Source of the DNA: Rhynchopus euleeides
Taxonomy: Eukaryota; Euglenozoa; Diplonemea; Diplonemida; Diplonemidae
Direction of reading: 5' to 3'
Length of the DNA stretch: 64,000 bases
Assembly (NCBI GenBank): GCA_963210315.1
Contig: OY723240.1
Location: 434,001 to 498,000, forward strand
Below, piece by piece: positions 26,990 through 35,005 of this stretch. The notes under the pieces were generated by a model. That model saw nothing but the letters and a program-made list of their open reading frames with translations, was not told where the DNA came from and made no database searches. Position numbers and translations under genes: made by a program. How positions within the stretch are numbered: the first letter of the stretch is position 1; each line of letters opens with the position of its first letter.

Positions 26990-27898
26990 ATGCAGTGCGT
27001 AACGGTGAAGTACAGCCTGCGGTATCGCGAGAAGGAGTTCGGCAGCTTTGCCGAGCCGTTGCTCGTGACGAGTGTCGACACGTTCGACACCGTGTGGAAG
27101 GCGTTTGAGACACGCCTTCCTCCCAAACAGGGTCGCAAAAAATCCGAGAGTGAGCGGGACTACAAGAGGCGCGTCCGAGCGATCTGGAGAGCGCACTCCT
27201 TTCTCTGTGGCAAGGACGCAGTCGTGGTTGGGTCGGTGCAGTTCGAACACGGGGAGAACACCTTGGAGATTGCAAGTGATGATACGCTCACAGCCTTCAG
27301 GGCGATGCAAGGTGCCACCCTGAAGGTGGCCCTCGACATTAAGGCGAGCGTCGACCGAGGGGTCGACGAAAAGCTGAAGAAGGCGCTGCTGGCACGGGAC
27401 CCCGCGGGGTATACGGAGGTCACCGCCACACAGGCAACCTCCGCTGACAACGTCCAGGAGACGTTATCAGAGGGGATCACAACGGCACTAGAGATCTGTG
27501 TCACGGGATCCAGGCGCCCACTCTCCCTCGACGGTCTGGGGATTGTTGTTGGGCATGGTGTCGTTACCTGCAGCTGCAAGAAAAAGATTCCGAGCCACGT
27601 CGGAAAATTGAGCAGTACCGATGCATTTCTACGCCACGCAACGAGCTGCAAGACACTGAAGAAGAAGCTGGATCATCCCGACGAGCTGAAGCAGGCACCG
27701 CGCCAAAGGGCACCCCGAAAGACAGCTGCAAAGCCGGCGTCGAAACCCGCACCGAAGGCTGCCAGCGCTGCAGCACCTGAAGAACCTGAAGAACCTGCAG
27801 CACCTGCAGCACCTGAAGCGCCTGCACCCGCACTGACCCCGGAACAGCAAGAACTCCTTGAGTTTGGGAACCCGGCAAAGAGACAGAGAACTGGCTGA
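26990..27898 (+). CDS. F1 frame 3: accessory protein with beta-grasp-like and BED-like zinc domains
   Basis: The first in-frame ATG is at 26990 (MQCVTVKYSLRY), giving about 302 residues. Residues 1-95 resemble a PB1 or ubiquitin-like fold in strand pattern. Residues about 200-240 hold C-x-C, then an H-x4-C pair (CSCKK...FLRHATSCKTL), a layout like a BED-type or single zinc finger. The tail is Ala/Pro/Lys-rich and ends AKRQRTG, a likely nuclear signal. F2 keeps the 3' half of this gene. A role in binding the element ends is inferred. Confidence 0.6.
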   Translation: MQCVTVKYSLRYREKEFGSFAEPLLVTSVDTFDTVWKAFETRLPPKQGRKKSESERDYKRRVRAIWRAHSFLCGKDAVVVGSVQFEHGENTLEIASDDTLTAFRAMQGATLKVALDIKASVDRGVDEKLKKALLARDPAGYTEVTATQATSADNVQETLSEGITTALEICVTGSRRPLSLDGLGIVVGHGVVTCSCKKKIPSHVGKLSSTDAFLRHATSCKTLKKKLDHPDELKQAPRQRAPRKTAAKPASKPAPKAASAAAPEEPEEPAAPAAPEAPAPALTPEQQELLEFGNPAKRQRTG

Positions 27899-27997
27899 GG
27901 CCGGAAAAGGGGACCAAAAAATGAGACCCCCCCCCCCCTTTTCACTACGCACAAACTACGCAATATGGGGTCGTCAGGGGCACCAGTTGGGTTTGGA

Positions 27998-28140
27998 TTT
28001 GTTTGTGCAACCTCCTGGCCACCTGCACGTTGGGGCGTGGGGTGTAGGTGAACAAAACATTGCTCCCGCAGCAACTTTTTTTAGTTATGAAGGCCTTCCG
28101 TGAGCGGTGTCGATCTAACGGTGCGTTTGACGCAAAAAAG
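27998..28140. repeat. Segment of about 140 bp repeated at 37687-37825
   Basis: Both copies share TTGTTTGTGCAACCT, CACCTGCACGTTGGG, ACAAAACATTGCTCCC and CCTTCCGTGAGC in the same order and orientation, with small indels. No ends or duplications are visible. It is non-coding. Confidence 0.7.
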
Positions 28141-28974
28141 TGCCTCTGCGCTTTGTTCGGAACTTTTAGCTTTGGTTCTTTTTGCGTTGACTTCGCTTCC
28201 ACACTCACACTCCTGCTGATGATGGTGTTGTGAGTGAGGAGCACAAGGGCACGAACAAGCACGTGACACTTTCCGCGCACATCGAAGTGTGCTGAAAAAA
28301 TTGGTGGGTTTTGACCTCCACCAATCTTTTTACTCTCGAACCCGTGGACCTTGGCCTGTTGTTTTTCACTTGCCCGTCAGGTGGACCACCGGGGGACCCA
28401 GTGTGAGGCACTGGGTCCGTTTGCGCACGGCCGTGCCTGCGTGCGTCCTGACGCACTGCGGCTGCTTGGTGGGGCTAGCGCAGCAGGAGCCTACTGGGCT
28501 GTTTGCTTGGACCCACCTCCTCGCAGATGACGTGCAAACCCCACGACAATTTGTGCCACCCTCCTCTGTACATCGGTGGGATTGTCGTCAACAGTTTCAT
28601 GTTCTCCTTGGTACAAAGTGCTGTAACAGCTCCTAATGCTAGTGATATCGGCTGGCAGAAAAAACACACACAAACCCCCCCCCCCCCCCGCGTGTCGAGT
28701 GACCTTACCTGTCTGAAGTACAGAAAATGTGTCGGGTTGGGTGGAGCATACACACACACACACACACACATGTTCACACAACGCAGAACAAACCGCACAA
28801 ACGTGTTCACACATCCGGCATCCTATGCGAAATGCCCGCCGCTCCCCGGGAGCTGTTTCGGGAACCATCTGCTCTTCCGACCCACCGAGACTCTTGCCTT
28901 ATTTTCTCTACCACACGGGGTGTGTTTTACCAAAAAAAGGGGGGGAAAGGGGGGTTAGGCTGGGGCGCAGTCTG
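28141..28974. other. Intergenic, no supported gene
   Basis: Frames are short and inconsistent. A CA microsatellite lies near 28750-28770 and a C run near 28675-28690. Nothing else stands out. Confidence 0.5.
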
Positions 28975-29220
28975 GGGGCTGCCATTGCATTTGTTGGAAT
29001 CCGTACGGATCGTAGTGGGGTCATTTTGTGGGTGTAGGCGCCCAGTTTCACCTGTGAAATCTGGACCTGGTTCAGTCCTTCAAGTCCGAATCGTGATGGG
29101 AGGAGGTGACTGAGAGGCAGCACCACCCCCCCTGACGGTTTTGTCAAGACCCCGTTGTTTTGAACGTTTGGAATCTGTGCGGATCGTGGTGGGGTCATTT
29201 TTGGCCATGAAGTGCCTGTG
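28975..29220. repeat. Second block of the repeat family of about 190 bp
   Basis: It contains GGAATCTGTGCGGATCGTGG, GGGGTCATTTTTGGCCATG and the TGACTGAGAGGCAGC word, matching the units at 22352-23035 in order. About one and a half units are present. Confidence 0.7.
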
Positions 29221-29450
29221 AAGACCCCTGTCTGGTTGTCACCGTGAAGGTTCAGCTCACCCTCTATTTCCTCAGCTGGACAAGACAGGTCCTGAAAATG
29301 TATGACCGTGTGAGACTTTCAGTGGCCGTATGTCTCCTTGTGACCCGTTGTGGTGATGTGTAAGAAAGCCTCATTGGCGGCAGACAACGGCCAGTCCACT
29401 GATCCTGGCTCACACCTGATGAGGCACACCAGAGGAGGAAAACTGCCGCC

Positions 29451-30030
29451 TTGTGAGAATCGTCTGCGCAATGCAAAGACAAGACGACATGCTGCAAAGG
29501 CCGGTGGTCTTGGGGGGCTGTTCTGGCAAACCCCACAAAGTTGACATCGGCCCGGGTCTGCTGGACACGGCTTGATGCGTGCCAGTCCTCAGCTGCGAGT
29601 TGGTCGCCGCACAGTTCCTTGTCTCTGGGCTGCAAGCGGTCCCCTCCTGGCAGCACACAACCCCGTTCGGAGAACCATACCCCGCAGGTGGGGACAGCGA
29701 CTCGAAGTCTGGTGCCGGTGCAACGCACAGCTCAGGGGCGGTGATTTGCACCACCCTGAATACCAAGAAGCTCTTCAAACAACGAATGCAACGGGGTGAA
29801 TCACAACAGAAGGGGGATCAACGACAGTTGGTGGTGTTCGAAACACTGAACACCACCCACACAGCCTGCCGGGTTCGGGAAGTGTTCGCAAGGGAGCGGC
29901 ACCATAAAAAGTTTTCGGAGTTGGCGACGACCAACTGAAAGGAAGAAGGTTCGCTGCCAGGCTTCTCTTCTCACTTGGGTTTGGTTTATCCGTTGGCGCT
30001 TCCACACCCTCGCCTGTGTGAAGGCGGGGG
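29451..30030. repeat. Duplicated segment, shared with 34075-34421, 54800-55060 and 61560-61680
   Basis: Positions 29451-29797 are nearly identical to 34075-34421 over about 345 bp. From there to 30030, words such as TTTTCGGAGTTGG, AACTGAAAGGAAGAAGG, TTCGCTGCCAGGCTTCTCTT and GCCTGTGTGAAGGCGGG recur near 54970-55060, partly at 34555-34610, and in a divergent copy near 61600-61680. The minus-strand translation (VVCCQEGTACSPETRNCA) is kept in the two long copies because the DNA is nearly identical, so it is not evidence for a gene. The two best copies flank the surface-protein paralogue, upstream and downstream. Confidence 0.7.
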
Positions 30031-30219
30031 AGTGCGGAGCACTCCGAGTGAGCTGATTCCTGACAACGCAATGTTATCCTCCGACACGAGCATCCCCAAA
30101 AACAATCTGGTGCGAGCGAAAACACTGGTCCTGTCCCTGTCGTTCAGGCTGCTTGCACCAATAAAAAGCGATAATTGTGTGCAAAACTGCAAAATCGAAC
30201 AAAAATGGAAAACACATAA

Positions 30220-30400
30220 AAGCAGGAAAACACTGCAAGCGGACAAGGAGAACACTGCAAGAGGGCAAGGGGCAGCTGGGCCAGCAGCACTGTGGCAGGT
30301 GCAGTGGCACACAGGCACCGATATGAAGAAAGGTGTCTGAGGACCGCCACTGCAGCTGGACGAGCCGTAGCGGTGCTGAGGCTGCTGGCCAAACCTTCAA
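30220..30400. repeat. Segment of about 150 bp repeated at 37090-37245
   Basis: Shared words are GAACACTGCAAG, GGGCAAGGGG, CTGTGGCAGGTGCAGTGG, CACAGGCACCGATATGAA and GTGTCTGAGGACCGCCA, in the same order and orientation. It is non-coding, with no visible ends. Confidence 0.7.
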
Positions 30401-30821
30401 CATCAAAGCGCAGAGACGACTAGTGGCGCCCCTCGTGCGGACCGCGGTTTTCATCAGACCTATTCGCGGCATTTTATCCCCACCCCCTTTTATATTCCCT
30501 CGCTTTTTCCAAAATCCTATAGGGGATTTGGGGTGGGGGGGTATATTGCCACGAATAATACTCATCGAATGTCCGACACACGCATTCACATAAAGACGTC
30601 GTTCCTTCGCTACGATGCGGCGTACATCTGCTTCAGATGGGTGCCGCATGCTCCAGGTCAAACTGTGTCAGGTTCGTCTCCGGCTTTGTGTCACTTTTCT
30701 GCGCTTCTGATCGAAGGCCCCAATGGGACCGGGGGAGCAGTCTCGAGTCCATCCCGTTCCTGGAGCACTTTCCTTCCCACACAAGTGTGTGGTGTTAACA
30801 CCAGGTCATGGGAAGCACTGT
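30401..30821. other. Intergenic, 3' of the surface-protein paralogue
   Basis: No gene. It will hold the 3' untranslated region of the minus-strand gene ending at 30822. Confidence 0.5.
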
Positions 30822-33800
30822 CTACTCGAGCAGGACACTCCCACAGCTGTCGTTCAGAGATGGGCCAATCTCAGAGAGGGGGGTGCTGTCGGCAGGTGGG
30901 TCATTCAGGCTCGCCATCTGCTCTGCCTCTCCTTGAAACCAGTAGCTCTCTTCAGTATCACGCAGACGGACCTGCATGCTGCAGGAGTAGTAGTTGACTG
31001 CGATTGCGACAAGGCCGCCTAACAGAAGGACAGCAAGAGCGATGATGACGATGATGACAATAAGAGAGAGAGCAGCGGACTCAGGCTCAGGGGCATCAGT
31101 GTGACTGTCGATCGTCCCAGGGCTGCGATCCGGTTCGGCTGTCGGAGGGGACGGAGTTGTGTCCGTAACAGGCGTCGCCGGGAAAGATGACGGCCGTGCG
31201 GTCGGTGGCACAGGAGTCGGAGGTGCCGGTGTCGGGACCGTTGATGGTGTGGGCGTTGATATTGGAGGTGCCGGTGTTGGGGCTATTGTCGGAGGTACTG
31301 ATGTTGGTGCTGGTGTCGGTAGAGGTGCTGTTATTGGAGGTGCTGGTGTTAGAGGTGCTACTGTCGGTAGAGGTGCTGATGTTGGTGCTACTGTTGGAGG
31401 TGCTACTGTTGGAGATGCTTGTGGAAAAGGTACTGGTGAAGGTACTGATGTTGGTGCTACTGTTGGTACTGGAGGTACTGATGTTGGAGGTGATTGTGTA
31501 GGAGGTACTGGTGTTAGAGGTGCTACTGTTGGAGGTACTGATGTTAGAGGTGCTACTGTTGGAGGTGCTGATGTTAGAGGTGCTACTGTTGGAGGTACTG
31601 ATGTTGGTGCTACTGTTGGAGATGCTGATGTTAGAGGTGCTCCCGTCGGTAGAGGTGCTGATGTTGGAGGTGCTGGTGTTAGAGGCGGTGTGCCAGTCAC
31701 AGGTGGCAAGCAGTACGACAGAGTGAAGTCCTTGACGTGCCCATCGAGATCGACGTCCCCAGCCCAGTTGCTTTTGCCGACAAGGTTGCTGCTGCGAGAC
31801 ACCCACCGAGGCAGTGTCATGGTACCACTTGTGCACTCCTTCCCGTCGATGTACATGAATGCCCTCCCCTCTGTCGCACTTGTACCGACACGATCAATCG
31901 TGACCTCCAGGAAGAACTCCTTGTTCAGTGGTGTGGCACAGCCTTCCAGAGTCGTCATGTTTATCGATTCATGGTGAACCCGTGCTATCAGCCTCCCCGT
32001 GTCGTCAAGTTGCGTCACCAACAGGTTGTCTGACTCCATCCCATTCCCGAAGTCGATGATGCGTGAATAGAACCCATTCTTCTGCACAAGCACTGTCGCC
32101 GACATGTAGATCTCCCCACCAAACGTGATGGGATTCCTCTCGTCAAAGTCCTTCACATCGCTGAACGCTGCCACCTGCACAGGTGACAGGCACGGCAGCA
32201 ACGTCGGAATCGTTGACCTTGCCGGAGTCGGTGTTGCAGGACCGGGTGGCGGTGCATCTGTCGGAGGGGCGGGATTCCCGCGTGGGCAGTGCGTCAGGAT
32301 GAAGTTCGTCACCACACCGTCGAGAGGGGTGTACCCGGGCCAGTGGCTGCGCCCGATGCGGTTGTCGTTCCGCACCACCCACGCAGGCAGTGCAATGTTG
32401 CCACGGCTGCACTCAGCACCGTCGAGGTGCATCACAGCCTCTCCATCTGTGTCGGATCCGCCAACGCTTGAGATCGCCACCTCCACCACAAACTGCTTGT
32501 TCAGCGGCACCTTGCACCCATCAATGCTGGTGGGGTTCCCGTTGCGGTACACCTCGACCGTCAGCATGTCGGTGTTCCCGTCGCGCAGCATGAGAATCAG
32601 GTTGTCAGAAGGGTTCCCGTTCCCGAAGTCCATCACACGGGCGAATGGGGCGTAACTGTACAGCGTCACAGCGGTGCGCACCACCACCTGCCCGCCGAAC
32701 TCGAGAGGGCTTGTCTCGGTGAAGAAGTCCTTCTTTGCGAAGCTCACATCCTCAACAGCATCTGTGCACGGCAGCGGCACAGTGACAGCGGGCAGCGTCA
32801 CAGGTGGCAAGCAGTACGACAGAGTGAAGGCCTTGACGTACCCATCGAGATCGACGTCCGCAGGCCAGTTGCTTTTGCCGACAAGGTTGCTGCTGCGAGA
32901 CACCCACCGAGGCAGCATCATGGTACCTCTCGAGCACTCCTTCCCGTCGATGTACATCACTCCCGTCCCATCTAAATCGGTTGGGCCGACACGAGCAATC
33001 GTGACTCAGTGGTGTGGGACAGCCGCGTAGAAATGTCTGTAACCCGTATCGGTAAACCACTGTTGTCAGCCTCCCTGAGTCGGCAACCTGCATCACTACA
33101 AGGTTGTCTGACGGATCCCCATTCCCGAAGTCGATGACGCGTGCATTGAACCCATTCTTCTGCATAAGCACTGTCGCCGATATGTAGATCTCCCCACCAA
33201 ACGTGATGGGATTCCTCTCGTCAAAGTCCTTCACATTGCTGAACGCTGTCCCCTGCACAGATGATGGGCACGGCAGCAATGTCGTCGGCAACAGGACAGT
33301 TACCGGAGTCGGTGTTGCAGGACCGGGTGGTGTGACAGCAGGCAGCGTCACAGGTGGCAAGCAGTACGACAGAGTGAAGTCCTTGACGTGCCCATCGAGA
33401 TCGACGTCCCCAGGCCAGTTGCTTTTGCCGACAAGGTTGCTGTTGCGAGACACCCACCGAGGCAGTGTAATGGTACCTCTCGAGCACTCCTTCCCGTCGA
33501 TGTACACCACTGCCAGCCCCGCTGGCGCATGTGTTCCCGCACGAGCAATTGTGATCTCCAGCAAGAACTCCTTGTTCAGTGGTGTGGGACAGCCATCAAT
33601 ATTTGTCCGAAGCCCGTCACGGTGAACTTCTGGTGTCAGCATCCCCGTGCCGTCCCGTTGCGCCACCAGAAGGTTGTCTGACGCCATCCCATTCCCGAAG
33701 TCGATGATGCGTGAGTAGAACCCATTCCGCCACACAATAACTGTCGCCGATATGAAGATCTCCCCGCCAAACGTGATGGGATTCCTCTCGTCAAAGTCCT

Positions 33801-33924
33801 TCACATTGCTGAACGCTGCCACCTGCACAGGTGATGGGCACGGCAGCAATGTCAGATCGAGGGCGTCACCCAGCACTGCTATACACAACAGGAGCAGTGG
33901 TGTGCATTGTTGATTCTGAAGCAT
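30822..33924 (-). pseudogene. Shorter paralogue of the giant LamG-type surface protein, frameshifted
   Basis: The start is the ATG at 33924, with a signal peptide (about 20 residues) and the same CCCTTCAG-GTGCC leader as the gene at 11760. Two lectin-like domains of the N-terminal class come first, then one domain of the 630-bp repeat class, then another of the first class, each with the IDFGNG core. A Thr/Pro/Ser/Val stalk of about 150 residues with PTVAPTSVP-type units follows, then a transmembrane helix near 31085-31010 and a tail sharing GEAEQMASLNDP with the giant protein. In domain two, near 33004, about 20 bases are missing compared with the matching place at 33557 (GTGATCTCC...CAGTGG), which shifts the frame. 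Otherwise both halves are open. It is a recent pseudogene, an allele or an assembly slip. Confidence 0.75.
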
Positions 33925-33929
33925 GGCAC

Positions 33930-33960
33930 CTGAAGGGTGAGTGTGTGTCAGTGGTGAATC
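33930..33960 (-). promoter_or_regulatory. Acceptor 5' of the surface-protein paralogue
   Basis: The minus strand reads CTGACACACACTCACCCTTC then AG, 5 bases 5' of the ATG. It is alike to the acceptor before 11760, including a CTGAYAC word that could serve as branch site. Confidence 0.5.
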
Positions 33961-34074
33961 AAACAGGCTGGAGACAACAATGCCTGTGTGAAAGTGAAGT
34001 GTGTGTGCAGTACGTGCCCACCAATGGGAAACTCCCACACCTTGGGCTTCCAACTTTCAACTGATGTATTCATG

Positions 34075-34421
34075 TGAGAATCGTCTGCGCAATGCAAAGA
34101 TAAGACGACATGCTGCAAAGGCCGGTGAGGGCCTTGGGTGACCGTTCTGGCAAACCCCACAACGTTGACATCGCCCCGGGTCTGCTGGACACGGCTTGAT
34201 GCGTGCCAGTCCTCAGCTGCGAGTTGGTCGCCGCACAGTTCCTTGTCTCTGGGCTGCAAGCGGTCCCCTCCTGGCAGCACACAACCCCGTTCGGAGAACC
34301 ATACCCCGCAGGTGGGGACAGCGACTCGAAGTCTGGTGCCGGTGCAACGCACAGCTCAGGGGCGGTGATTTGCACCACCCTGAATACCAAGAAGCTCTTC
34401 AAACAACGAATGCAACGGGGA
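34075..34421. repeat. Second copy of the 345-bp segment at 29451-29797
   Basis: Differences from the other copy are few and mostly single bases. It lies 150 bp upstream of the surface-protein paralogue, while the other copy lies about 1 kb downstream of that gene's stop. The direct repeats therefore bracket the gene. Confidence 0.75.
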
Positions 34422-34504
34422 TCCTGTTCCTTTTCTGTGTTAGTGTGTGAGTTTTCGTGTTCACATGTGCTCCACACCCACATCAAAGCAGCAGGCTCGA
34501 GGGT

Positions 34505-34776
34505 GGTGGAAGCGTCAACGCATCATTAAGGAAGAAGGAAGCACGGTTGCTACGCTTTTCGGAGTTGGTGACGACCAACTGAAAGGAAGAAGGTTTGCTG
34601 CCAGGCGAACCAGCGGGTATTCGTCGATCGCGAGAACACCCCAGACGCCTGCTGCGGGTGTGGTGTGTCCTGCATGATCTGCTTCACAAAGTTTCCTGCG
34701 TTGTTAGCACAACTCCAACACAAAAGCGTAGCGACCGTGCTTCCTTCTTCCTTAATGATGCGTTGACGCTTCCACC
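34505..34776. mobile_element. G: 272-bp element with 55-bp TIRs
   Basis: The ends are perfect or near-perfect inverted repeats (34505-34559 and 34722-34776) starting GGTGGAAGCGTCAACGC and ending GCTACGCTTTT. One end alone is also found inside F2 (15751-15800). The interior includes GTTGGTGACGACCAAC and the GGAAGAAGGTTTGCTGCC word of the dispersed repeats, so G may be a compact member of that family. The element interrupts the RNase H fragment to its right. Confidence 0.8.
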
Positions 34777-35005
34777 TTCGCTTGAGGGCAGGCATGGGTA
34801 GCGGGGGGCGCTTTAGGACGCCGTCCGTCCAGTACAGCGTTCCTTGTCGAGGGGTGAGAGGGTCATGGAAACGGCGTATCGCAGCCTTTGCCCCGGCATA
34901 AGAGAGGGGATCCTCCTGCGGTTTGTCCCTCCCTTCCGTCGCCAGGCCATCCGCCACCTCGTTCCCCTCTATACCCACATGGAGTCTATCGGAACAGCGG
35001 TGCAA
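34777..35005 (-). pseudogene. RNase H fragment of a non-LTR retrotransposon
   Basis: The minus-strand frame carries HVGIEGNEVADGLATEG, the C-terminal signature of RNase HI domains in LINE-type elements of the Ingi/Jockey kind. About 65 residues of retrotransposon-like sequence continue downstream (TPRQGTLYWTDGVL). No reverse transcriptase is present in the window. Element G cuts it off at 34776. It is a 5'- and 3'-truncated, old fragment. Confidence 0.7.

Larger units (their letters stand above)
24115..27985 (+). mobile_element. F1: 3871-bp long copy of family F, 5-bp target duplication
   Basis: The ends are TGGTGCCCCTGA and its complement, flanked by the exact 5-bp direct repeat GTTGG (24110-24114, 27986-27990). 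Inside each outer repeat is the block CACTACGCACAAACTACG, which points the same way on the plus strand at both ends, between CCCC and GGGG runs. Further in, GGTCTC and TTTTTTGGTCCCC are again inverted. Three plus-strand frames follow: 24490-26313, 26411-26860 and 26990-27898. A 109-bp element is inserted between the first two. The related F2 at 15137 confirms ends and duplication size. Five-base duplications are known from Transib among others, but the F ends and proteins do not look like Transib to me. Confidence 0.88.

Noticed and set aside
29264-29778. Cys-rich minus-strand frame also found near 34070-34486
   Set aside because: The two copies are nearly identical DNA, so similarity of translation is no evidence of selection; no ATG with leader, and it runs out in unique DNA.
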